From contig JARGNC010000119.1 in assembly GCA_029212425.1 (NCBI GenBank), positions 1-7,935 on the forward strand: DNA of 7,935 nucleotides. Direction: 5' to 3'. The notes under the pieces were generated by a model, which saw only the letters and a program-made list of their open reading frames with translations, did no database searches and was not told the DNA's origin. The position numbers were made by a program, and so were the translations under genes. This DNA comes from Phycisphaerales bacterium. Lineage in GTDB: Bacteria > Planctomycetota > Phycisphaerae > Phycisphaerales > UBA1924. This document shows, piece by piece, positions 1 to 5,899 of this stretch. Position 1 is the first letter of the stretch. Every line of letters begins with the position of its first letter.

Positions 1-1
1 C

Positions 2-631
2 GCAGGAACCCCAATCACGACCCTCGACCAAGCCGCCCAGGTCATCGTCCAAAGCAATACCAACTCAGTCCCAGTGACCTACTCAACCATCGAGAATCCA
101 GAACCACAACAAGCCACCATCACCCTGACCGACCAACAACTCCTCTCGCTCGCAAACCTCCACAAACGCTGGCCCGGCGGCCCAGACATGTCCACCCTCT
201 TCCTCCCAGTCCAAACCATCGACAAAGCATCAGGACCCATCGACGCCGTCGCGCGTGGATTCCACGAGTCCCGCAGAGTCATGCTCCAGACCTACCTGAC
301 TTTCTTACGCCTCACCCAAGGCACCGTCAAAGTCGAACACCTCAAAGGCCCAGTCGGAATCGCGCACATCGGAACCATGATCGCCGACGAAGGTTTCATC
401 AAAGTCCTCTTCTTCATGGGACTCATCTCAATCAATCTCGCCGTCATCAACTTCCTCCCCCTCCCCATCGTCGACGGCGGACAGTTCCTCTTCCTCATCT
501 ACGAATGGATCCGAGGCAAACCCATCCCCATCCCAGTCCAAAACGCCGTCACCATGGCAGGACTCCTATTGATCGGATCCATGTTCCTCCTCGTCACCTT
601 CAACGACATCAAATCTCTGGTAGGTTTCTAA
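2..631 (+). CDS. rseP: RseP-type site-2 protease (M50 family), C-terminal part
   Basis: The reading frame is open from the left edge, so the N-terminus with its HExxH zinc motif lies outside the window; about 209 residues are present. RseP-family proteases are polytopic inner-membrane zinc metalloproteases that cut transmembrane segments, for example of anti-sigma factors or leftover signal peptides. The first residues (AGTPITTLDQAAQVI) look like the end of a PDZ domain. Next come the conserved KGPVGIA segment (around 346-366), a hydrophobic stretch, and the second metal-binding motif NFLPLPIVDGG, whose Asp is the codon at 473-475. The last hydrophobic segment, near 544-603, is the usual C-terminal membrane helix. 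The gene ends in TAA, and the hydrolase starts 3 bases later, so the two may be co-transcribed. The family call is firm; the substrate cannot be told. The symbol follows the bacterial family name. Confidence 0.93.
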   Translation, partial: AGTPITTLDQAAQVIVQSNTNSVPVTYSTIENPEPQQATITLTDQQLLSLANLHKRWPGGPDMSTLFLPVQTIDKASGPIDAVARGFHESRRVMLQTYLTFLRLTQGTVKVEHLKGPVGIAHIGTMIADEGFIKVLFFMGLISINLAVINFLPLPIVDGGQFLFLIYEWIRGKPIPIPVQNAVTMAGLLLIGSMFLLVTFNDIKSLVGF

Positions 632-634
632 CCC

Positions 635-1576
635 ATGCCCGCCTGGTTTGGACTCATCCAACTCCTCGCAGTCGGCGCACTCAGCGCATGGATCGTTGCG
701 GTTCTGTACACCGCGTGGTCGCTGTTGCACCCACCACGCAGAACATTCGCGTGGGCAATCCATCGTGGACTCCCAAGCGACCCATCCGAACTCGACGACC
801 CACTCGCTTTCGACTTCCTCGAAGTCAGGTCAAAGAACCGTGAACTCCACGGCTGGAAGATCTCCGCAAACAACCCAGACGCACCAAGACTCCTCCTCGT
901 GCACGGCTGGGGTTCATCCTCCATCGGCGCACTCAAACGAATCCCGCATCTCCTCAATCACACCTCCGGAATCATCACCGTCGACCTCCCAGGACACGGC
1001 GAATCCACCGGTACCTCCCAAATGGGAGCCACCGAACATACAGACCTCGACGCAATCCTCTCATCACTCGACGACTCCAAACCCACAATCGTCTACGGCT
1101 GGTCCATGGGAGCAGGAATCGCACTCCGCTTCGCGCATGACTACAAAGACCAACACAACATCCAAGCCGTCATCGCAGAATCACCATACATCCACGCGCA
1201 CACCCCCGCGCGAAATGTCATCAACCTCCGAGGACTCCCAACCAAACTCAACCTCAAACCCGCGATCACGCTCATGGGAATCCTCAAAGGAGTCGGACCA
1301 CGCTGGGAAGGATTCGCGCGAGATCAGATCGCTCGCGACACCCAAGTCCCCATCCTCCTCATCCACGGCACAGATGACCCCGTCTGCCCGCTCTCAGACG
1401 CAAAGCAAATCCAAGCCCAGTCCCCATCCGCATCACTCTTCGAAATCCAAAACGCGGGACACAACAACATCTGGACCGTCCCAGACTTCGCCGAGCAAGC
1501 ATCAACCGCTATCCAAAAGTTCATCGAATCGAACGCTACGAGTTCGAAGCAAAGTCCATCGCCCGCTCCGCGATAA
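635..1576 (+). CDS. Alpha/beta hydrolase with N-terminal membrane segment
   Basis: This 313-residue protein has the complete alpha/beta-hydrolase signature set. The oxyanion-side motif HGWG is at 90-93, a DLPGHGES loop at 117-124, the nucleophile elbow GWSMG at 155-159 (Ser157), the acid in HGTDDPVCP (probably Asp248), and the catalytic His276 in NAGHNN. Residues about 5-30 are hydrophobic and probably anchor the protein in the membrane with the hydrolase domain attached. It resembles the broad serine aminopeptidase S33/BAAT-like group, so an esterase, thioesterase or acyltransferase role is possible; the substrate is unknown. The ATG lies 3 bases after the rseP stop, with a weak AGG at 622-624 as ribosome-binding site. 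The last 13 or so residues, rich in Ser and Pro, lie beyond the fold and are encoded in the 41 bp shared with the opposing racemase gene. Confidence 0.9.
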   Translation: MPAWFGLIQLLAVGALSAWIVAVLYTAWSLLHPPRRTFAWAIHRGLPSDPSELDDPLAFDFLEVRSKNRELHGWKISANNPDAPRLLLVHGWGSSSIGALKRIPHLLNHTSGIITVDLPGHGESTGTSQMGATEHTDLDAILSSLDDSKPTIVYGWSMGAGIALRFAHDYKDQHNIQAVIAESPYIHAHTPARNVINLRGLPTKLNLKPAITLMGILKGVGPRWEGFARDQIARDTQVPILLIHGTDDPVCPLSDAKQIQAQSPSASLFEIQNAGHNNIWTVPDFAEQASTAIQKFIESNATSSKQSPSPAPR

Positions 1577-2228
1577 TGTCCGAAGCGTCATACAAAGGCA
1601 GTGGGGAGGTCGTCGCAGAAATCATCAACGGCGCCTCGCTACACCCCAAGATCAACCCCTCGCAACCGTTCGCGACAAATCGATCAACGATACCCATCAC
1701 CTTCGCGCGCGAGTCATCGCAGATCCCGCCATAGATCAGTTCCTCGAAGATGATCGTATCAAGCAGTTCCGCATCCTCATCGCTCGGACGCACCATCTTG
1801 ATCCCCTTGATCCCAAGATCCGTCTGGTACACCGACCCCGAAGTCACATACTTCGTCCCAAGCACCCCAACCACCTTGCGTTCATCGCGAGCGATCGAAT
1901 CCGCAACCGCGTCCGTCATCTTGATCCAAGGAATCGGAGAGTTCACATCCGCAAGCTGCACCGCGTGCTGCACCGCGTTGTCGGGAGTAAAGCAGAACTC
2001 CGCACCAATATCCGCAAGCTTCTGCGCCGATTCGCGGAGCATCTGTCCAACCAATCTCCAGTTGTCGCTCCGCACCGCTTGGATGTAGAGCGCCAATGGA
2101 ATGTTGTAAATCGAAACCACCGGATGCCGATCCGCAGGAAGCTTTACCGCCGCGTGTCGAAACAACTGACGATAACAGCTCGCCGCCCCCTCAGGACTCA
2201 CCGCCACGATTCCGATGTGCTTAGTCAA
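1536..2228 (-). CDS. Aspartate/glutamate racemase superfamily protein with non-standard active site
   Basis: This is the only gene on the - strand; it encodes 230 residues from a TTG start. Members of this superfamily have two similar lobes and usually use two facing Cys (or Thr/Cys) residues to racemise amino acids. The N-terminal TKHIGIVAVSPEGAASCYR and the C-terminal LILGCSEAPL identify the family, and Cys196 is the second catalytic position. At the first position, where Cys or Thr precedes Asn-Thr, the sequence is TPDNAVQHA, giving Asp83. From memory, a subgroup of family members also has PDN here, so this may be a subfamily with a different or weaker activity rather than a defect. A GTG at 2261 would add 11 residues. 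The TTG at 2228 is preferred because AAAGGA lies 6 bases upstream and the conserved KHIGIV begins directly after it. The gene has its own promoter candidate and runs against its neighbours. Its codon use (GGG, CCG, GTG, GAT) differs sharply from theirs, which fits the strand composition. Confidence 0.85.
   Translation of the reverse strand: MTKHIGIVAVSPEGAASCYRQLFRHAAVKLPADRHPVVSIYNIPLALYIQAVRSDNWRLVGQMLRESAQKLADIGAEFCFTPDNAVQHAVQLADVNSPIPWIKMTDAVADSIARDERKVVGVLGTKYVTSGSVYQTDLGIKGIKMVRPSDEDAELLDTIIFEELIYGGICDDSRAKVMGIVDRFVANGCEGLILGCSEAPLMISATTSPLPLYDASDIIAERAMDFASNS
1955..1978 (-). repeat. Perfect 12-bp tandem duplication in the racemase active-site region
   Basis: GCTGCACCGCGT occurs twice with no gap on the + strand. 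On the coding strand it gives the repeated residues AVQ-H-AVQ directly after the Pro-Asp-Asn active-site segment, so the duplication shapes the residues next to the first catalytic position. Confidence 0.85.
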
Positions 2229-2234
2229 ACCAAT

Positions 2235-2240
2235 TCCTTT
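2235..2240 (-). promoter_or_regulatory. Ribosome-binding site deciding the racemase start
   Basis: Read on the - strand, AAAGGA is followed by ATTGGT and then TTG at 2228-2226. The 6-base spacing is good for a Shine-Dalgarno site. The upstream in-frame GTG at 2261 has no comparable purine-rich site in front, so the TTG is the better start. Confidence 0.6.
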
Positions 2241-2278
2241 CAACCCACGAGCACGAACCACAGCAACAGAGACACCAC

Positions 2279-2307
2279 ATCATCCCAGATACCATCAGCC
2301 CTGTCAA
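2279..2307 (-). promoter_or_regulatory. Sigma-70-like promoter for the racemase gene
   Basis: On the - strand a perfect -35 box TTGACA (2307-2302) is followed by a 17-base spacer and GATGAT (2284-2279), which matches the TATAAT consensus at 4 of 6 positions including the key second A and last T. Transcription would begin near 2272 and leave a leader of about 44 bases before the TTG start. The call is by eye; the -10 box is only moderate. Confidence 0.45.
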
Positions 2308-2310
2308 ACC

Positions 2311-2316
2311 TATACT
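2311..2316 (+). promoter_or_regulatory. -10 box placed for leaderless transcription of the J-protein gene
   Basis: TATACT matches TATAAT at 5 of 6 positions and ends 7 bases before the ATG at 2324, so the predicted transcription start falls on or next to the start codon. No Shine-Dalgarno sequence precedes the ATG, as expected for a leaderless mRNA. There is no clear -35 box 17 bases upstream. The box sits only 3 bases from the -35 box of the divergent racemase promoter. Confidence 0.4.
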
Positions 2317-2323
2317 TCTATCC

Positions 2324-2917
2324 ATGACCACCGATCCAACAAAGTCCACAAACCCATTCGAAATCCTCGGATTCACCCCCAGTTTCTCGATCACACCCGA
2401 TCAGGTCCAGCGTGCATACCTCCAGCGCCTTACCGCATCTCACCCAGATTTGAGCGGACAATCCACACAAACACTCGACCCCGCGACCCTCAACCACGCA
2501 CGCGACACGCTCCTCGACGACGAAGCCCGCGCCAACCTCATGCTCGAACACCTCGGAGGCCCATCCCCAAAGGACCACTCCCTCCCAGATGGATTCCTCA
2601 TGGAAATGATGCAGCTCCGCACCCAAATCGAAGAAGAACTCGATCCATCCAACCCAGACCACGCCCAAGCAAGAACCCAATGGCAAGCATGGGCAAACGC
2701 TGAACGCGCCCAAACCATCCAAACCCTCACCCAAATCTTCAAACAACTCGAATCACCAAACCCAGATGGGTCAGCAAATGGGTCAACTGATGCATCAACA
2801 GATTCGCCAGAAGAGCTCAAACAATCCATCCGAACCCACCTCAACGCCCACCGCTACACCCAACGCCTCATCGAACAGCTCGACCCAACCTACGATCCGT
2901 CAAACGCCGATTTTTGA
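2324..2917 (+). CDS. hscB: HscB-like J-domain co-chaperone for Fe-S cluster assembly
   Basis: The 197-residue protein has the layout of HscB, the J-protein that brings the scaffold IscU to the Hsp70 HscA and stimulates its ATPase. The N-terminal J domain (about 10-75) starts with NPFEILGF, like the NYFELFG start of HscB. It carries the essential HPD tripeptide at 40-42, followed by NHARDTLLDDEARANLMLEHLG. The C-terminal scaffold-binding region begins with LPDGFLMEMMQLRTQIEEE (87-105), close to the HscB FLMEQMELRE motif. A Gly/Ser/Asp/Asn-rich linker (about 145-162) interrupts this helical domain and is encoded by a short tandem repeat. The first ATG is used and has no Shine-Dalgarno site. No other isc or hsc gene is visible here, so the context does not confirm the role. 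A more general J-protein is the alternative. Confidence 0.8.
   Translation: MTTDPTKSTNPFEILGFTPSFSITPDQVQRAYLQRLTASHPDLSGQSTQTLDPATLNHARDTLLDDEARANLMLEHLGGPSPKDHSLPDGFLMEMMQLRTQIEEELDPSNPDHAQARTQWQAWANAERAQTIQTLTQIFKQLESPNPDGSANGSTDASTDSPEELKQSIRTHLNAHRYTQRLIEQLDPTYDPSNADF
2765..2800 (+). repeat. Degenerate 12-bp tandem repeat encoding the J-protein linker
   Basis: Three in-frame 12-base units, GATGGGTCAGCA, AATGGGTCAACT and GATGCATCAACA, encode DGSA, NGST and DAST. A fourth, decayed unit (DSPE) follows at 2801-2812. The codons GAT, GGG and TCA differ from the C-ending codons used on both sides, which suggests a recent expansion. It may vary in length between strains. Confidence 0.6.
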
Positions 2918-2978
2918 AGTTCCCGCAATCACTGAATCCAACCAGACGAAAAAGCCACCCGCTTGCCGATAGACAAAC

Positions 2979-4286
2979 ATGGACCCAGCTGTTCAATCCC
3001 TGAGTACCCAAACACCGCTCATCATCGCGATGCTGGTCCTTCTCGTCTGCTCCGCAATCGCTTCCGCATCCGAAACCGCGCTCCTTGGACTCTCGCGATC
3101 CAAGAGAGCAGCACTCCGCCACTCCCATCCAACCACCGCCCTCGCTGTGGACATCCTTCTCTCCAAACCCCGCCAACTCCTGCTCCAAGTCCTCCTGCTC
3201 AACATGGTCGTCAATGTCGGATACTTCATCGCGACCTCCATCCTCACCCTCCGTGCACAGTCCACATCTGAACGCATCGTCATCTCCATCGCTTCGTTGT
3301 TCGCGATCATCTTGATCGGCGAAGTCTTCGCAAAGCTCGCCGCCGTCGCGTTCTCAACACTCACACTCAAAATCATCGCCCCGCTTCATGTCGTTCTCCG
3401 TCAACCGCTCCGACCCATCATTGCGTTTTTAGAGCGATTCTGCATCCTCCCAGGAACCCGTCTCCTTGTCCCAGACCCTCCGCCCCCTCCCGGAGTCACC
3501 CCAGAAGAGATGTCCACACTCCTCGCGATGGGAACAAACGAGGGACTCATCGACGAATCCGAACAAGACCTCCTCGCAGCGATCGTGATGCTCTCCCAGC
3601 GTTCCGTCGAGGACATCATGCGTCCGCGAGTCGACTTCATCTGGATCGACGCAGAAGCAACCTACGAGCAAGTCCTCGATGCATGCAAGAAATCACCAGT
3701 CTCACACTTCCCAGTCTTCGAGAACGGACTCGACGGCAAACCCATCGGAATGACCGACGCCAAACAAGTCCTCGCAGGAAAGCCAATCCGCGAGACACTC
3801 ACGCCGCTCCTCTTCGTCCCTGAACAAGCCACCCTCGACACACTCCTCTCCCAGTTCAGAAGCAACGCCCAAACCGTCGCGCTCATCGTCAACGAGCACG
3901 GCACCGTCGTCGGACTCGTCACACTCACCGACATCGCAGACCAACTCCTTACAGGAACAAGCAGCCACAACTCAGTAGAAGCACAAGACATCATCCTCAT
4001 CGGACCAGCGCAATGGTCCGTCCCAGGACGACTCGCCGTGCACGACTGGTCCGCACTCTTCGGAGGACTCGGACCAACAAACTCCAAAGCAAGCTCCCCC
4101 GCAAAGACCATCGCAGGTCTCATCATGCACACCCTCGGACGCGTCCCATCGACAGGCGATGAAATCAACATCGGTGCCGCAACCCTCAAAGTCCTCACAA
4201 TGAACGACCTCGTCGTAGAAACCGTCGAAGTCACACTCAATCTCAATTCTGACGATTCAGATGAACCACAGGAGGGCAACCGCTGA
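2979..4286 (+). CDS. CNNM/CorC-type membrane protein with CBS pair and CorC_HlyC domain
   Basis: The 435-residue protein has the three-part structure of the CNNM/CorC (HlyC/CorC) family, whose studied members mediate Mg2+ or related cation efflux. Residues about 10-155 form the DUF21/CNNM membrane domain, with the ASASETALLGLSR motif at 28-40 and the VLLLNMVVN helix at 71-79. A CBS-domain pair follows at about 207-325; each repeat has a typical end (SHFPVFENGLDGKPIGMTDAK and ALIVNEHGTVVGLVTLTDI). The CorC_HlyC domain is at about 338-420, including IAGLIMHTLGRVPSTGDEI. The usual membrane-domain motif GE..PK reads GEVFAK (114-119), with Ala for the conserved Pro, while Glu115 is kept. A proline run (167-171) links the membrane and CBS parts. 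The ATG at 2979 lies 61 bases after the J-protein gene and lacks a good Shine-Dalgarno site. The stop overlaps the start of a paralogue. Confidence 0.9.
   Translation: MDPAVQSLSTQTPLIIAMLVLLVCSAIASASETALLGLSRSKRAALRHSHPTTALAVDILLSKPRQLLLQVLLLNMVVNVGYFIATSILTLRAQSTSERIVISIASLFAIILIGEVFAKLAAVAFSTLTLKIIAPLHVVLRQPLRPIIAFLERFCILPGTRLLVPDPPPPPGVTPEEMSTLLAMGTNEGLIDESEQDLLAAIVMLSQRSVEDIMRPRVDFIWIDAEATYEQVLDACKKSPVSHFPVFENGLDGKPIGMTDAKQVLAGKPIRETLTPLLFVPEQATLDTLLSQFRSNAQTVALIVNEHGTVVGLVTLTDIADQLLTGTSSHNSVEAQDIILIGPAQWSVPGRLAVHDWSALFGGLGPTNSKASSPAKTIAGLIMHTLGRVPSTGDEINIGAATLKVLTMNDLVVETVEVTLNLNSDDSDEPQEGNR
4270..4276 (+). promoter_or_regulatory. Strong ribosome-binding site for the second CNNM gene
   Basis: AGGAGGG lies inside the last codons of the first CNNM gene, 9 bases before the ATG at 4286. 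It is the best Shine-Dalgarno sequence in the window and fixes the start at the TGATG stop/start overlap, indicating translational coupling of the pair. Confidence 0.75.
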
Positions 4287-5260
4287 TGTCCGTCCCCGAG
4301 CTCATCATCTGGATCATCCTCGCATTGGTAGGCATCCTCGGATCCGCCTTCTGTTCCGGTCTCGAAGTCGGTCTCTATTCTGTCTCAAGAGTCCTCACCC
4401 GCGTCCGCTCAGTCGATCAGCCACGCGCCGAGAAACTCCACAACCAACTCCAGAACCCCGCCCCAGTTCTCACAACGCTGCTGGTCTACAACAACGCGTT
4501 TAACTACCTCGCCACCCTCGCATTCACCGCATTGCTCAGCGCGACATCCCTCAGCGACACACTCATCATGGTCATCCAAGCCGCTGTCCTGACCCCAATC
4601 CTGCTGATATTCGCCGAATCGATCCCCAAGGAACTCTTCCGCTCCCGCGCCAGTCTGCTCATGGAACGCCTCGTTCCCTTGGTCGTCGCGATGCGCTACA
4701 CCCTCACCATTATCCCTATCACCCCCATCCTCACCTTCATCGCAACATCGATTTCAAAGCTCCTCGGCGCAGATCTCACAGGATCCGTACGCGACGCAAG
4801 ACAAAACATGGCAGACCTCGTCAAGCACGCCGACGACCAGATCACCCAATCCCAAACCGAAATGATCGACCGCGCACTCACGCTCAACCAAACCCCAATC
4901 CGCACCGTCATGGTCCCCCTCTCCCGCGTCACCAAAATCAAAACCAACACCAAACGCGCTGTCACTCTCGAAAAAATCAAATCCACAAACCACACCCGCT
5001 ACCCCGTCATGAACCAAGAGCGGAAGGTCATCGGATGCATCAACGGCATCGACCTCTACATCAACCCAGACAGCACCATCAAAGACCTCACCCAACCAAT
5101 CCCGCGATACAACACCGAAGTCCCAATGCGCCTCGCCCTCTCCAAAATGAGAGCCGAGAACGCGCATCTCGCCATCGTCACCCGCTCCGGACACGATGTC
5201 GGACTCATCACCAGAAAAGACCTCTTATCACCCCTCATCGCGACCACCCACGATTGGTAA
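4286..5260 (+). CDS. CNNM/DUF21 membrane protein with CBS pair, no CorC_HlyC domain
   Basis: This 324-residue paralogue of the upstream gene has the DUF21 membrane domain at about 5-165, with FCSGLEVGLYSVSR (22-35), VYNNAFNYLATL (67-78) and the intact ESIPKELF motif (111-118). A diverged CBS pair follows (about 203-316), ending in HTRYPVMNQERKVIGCINGIDLY and HLAIVTRSGHDVGLITRKDLL. It stops directly after the second CBS motif, so the C-terminal CorC_HlyC domain of its partner is missing. This is a natural end rather than a visible frameshift. Its ATG shares one base with the stop of the upstream gene and has a strong Shine-Dalgarno site, so both are made together. CNNM/CorC proteins act as dimers, so a heterodimer with the upstream protein is plausible but unproven. 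The transported ion cannot be told from sequence. Confidence 0.88.
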   Translation: MSVPELIIWIILALVGILGSAFCSGLEVGLYSVSRVLTRVRSVDQPRAEKLHNQLQNPAPVLTTLLVYNNAFNYLATLAFTALLSATSLSDTLIMVIQAAVLTPILLIFAESIPKELFRSRASLLMERLVPLVVAMRYTLTIIPITPILTFIATSISKLLGADLTGSVRDARQNMADLVKHADDQITQSQTEMIDRALTLNQTPIRTVMVPLSRVTKIKTNTKRAVTLEKIKSTNHTRYPVMNQERKVIGCINGIDLYINPDSTIKDLTQPIPRYNTEVPMRLALSKMRAENAHLAIVTRSGHDVGLITRKDLLSPLIATTHDW

Positions 5261-5330
5261 TGGACCCGCATGAAAATCGCCGGGAATACAAACCCGATGA
5301 GCCCGGTTCACCAATCCGGAGATCCGCATC

Positions 5331-5771
5331 ATGAAAAAACATTTCCTCCCAATCGTCTTCCTTGCACTCATCGCGTTCATCCTCGCGCCCAAAGTCCTCA
5401 ACATCATCCAAGGCCCAGCCCCCACACCAAACATCTTCGCAGATGGATACTCGATCGAACAAGCCACCTACCAATCCCAAACCTCCGGAAAGCCCATGCT
5501 CATTCTGGTGACCGCGGACTGGTGTCCGCCCTGCCAAGCACTCAAAAAAGGCGCCCTGTCAGACGAGAAAGTCACCAACTGGGTCAAAGACAACATGGTC
5601 CCTGTCTACCTCGAAGAAAGCGCCAACCCTGACCAGATCCGGATGCTCCCAGTCAACGCCTACCCAACAACCCTCATCATCAACGAGGGCAAAGTCCTCG
5701 GACACTTCACCGGCAACAAATCCCCCTCCAGCTTCCTCAGCCGAATCAAAGACCTCGCATCCAAATCCTGA
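5331..5771 (+). CDS. Membrane-anchored thioredoxin-like protein (WCPPC)
   Basis: The 146-residue protein begins with a basic MKKH and a hydrophobic segment (about 5-20), so it is exported and probably tethered facing the periplasm; no lipobox is present. The rest is one thioredoxin-fold domain: the KPMLILVTADWCPPC strand and active site put the redox cysteines at 65 and 68, and NAYPTTLIIN contains the conserved cis-proline (Pro112). It is likely a thiol-disulfide oxidoreductase of the Thioredoxin_7 or DsbD-gamma kind that keeps envelope proteins reduced or transfers electrons. No partner gene such as dsbD or ccm is next to it. GGAG at 5318-5321 is 9 bases before the ATG and supports the start. 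It lies 70 bases after the CNNM pair and may share its transcript. Confidence 0.88.
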   Translation: MKKHFLPIVFLALIAFILAPKVLNIIQGPAPTPNIFADGYSIEQATYQSQTSGKPMLILVTADWCPPCQALKKGALSDEKVTNWVKDNMVPVYLEESANPDQIRMLPVNAYPTTLIINEGKVLGHFTGNKSPSSFLSRIKDLASKS

Positions 5772-5838
5772 TTCCCTGAACCAAACCGCATTCTCGTAGG
5801 TATAGATCTTCAGCAAGCAGCGATCCTGCGCCCACAAA

Positions 5839-5860
5839 CACGATCCAAACGCGTATCGTG
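5839..5860 (+). repeat. Inverted repeat upstream of the S41 protease gene
   Basis: CACGAT (5839-5844) and ATCGTG (5855-5860) form a perfect 6-bp inverted repeat around a 10-base centre. A further CAC/GTG pair (5833-5835 and 5863-5865) could extend it across a small internal loop. It could be an operator or a hairpin in the leader. No T-run follows, so it is not a classic terminator. The rest of the 128-bp gap holds only a weak -10-like TATAGA (5801-5806). Confidence 0.35.
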
Positions 5861-5885
5861 CTGTGCAGACCATTGCATACCACAC

Positions 5886-5892
5886 AGGCGGA
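5886..5892 (+). promoter_or_regulatory. Ribosome-binding site deciding the S41 protease start
   Basis: AGGCGGA lies 7 bases before the ATG at 5900. It favours that codon over an in-frame ATG at 5858, whose 14 extra residues would precede the normal signal sequence. Confidence 0.6.
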
Positions 5893-5899
5893 CCCATCC

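Noticed and set aside
254..266. Short palindrome CGTGGATTCCACG inside rseP
   Set aside because: It is a 5-bp stem within a conserved coding frame and most likely a chance result of codon choice.
1536..2228. Recent horizontal transfer of the racemase gene because of its different codon use
   Set aside because: The + strand composition is the same inside and outside this gene, so strand bias explains the codon difference without transfer. No mobile element or flanking repeat is visible.
2229..2261. GTG start adding 11 residues to the racemase
   Set aside because: The added residues are not part of the family N-terminus and would cover the AAAGGA site that serves the TTG at 2228.
648..2327. 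A 559-codon open frame on the + strand running through the hydrolase and racemase genes
   Set aside because: It overlaps two well-supported genes in another frame or strand, has a low-complexity Ser/Thr/His/Arg-rich translation and no domain. Long spurious frames are expected because the + strand is poor in T and hence in stop codons.
2918..2978. Terminator or separate promoter between the J-protein gene and the first CNNM gene
   Set aside because: A short T-run is present at the J-protein end, but no stable stem precedes it and no convincing -35/-10 pair is seen, so read-through is equally likely.
5281..5296. CGGG-N8-CCCG hairpin as a terminator after the CNNM pair
   Set aside because: The stem has only 4 bp with an 8-base loop and no T-run follows, so termination is not supported.
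5858..5899. Upstream ATG start for the S41 protease
   Set aside because: It overlaps one arm of the inverted repeat and would put 14 residues before the signal sequence, while the ATG at 5900 has AGGCGGA at proper spacing.
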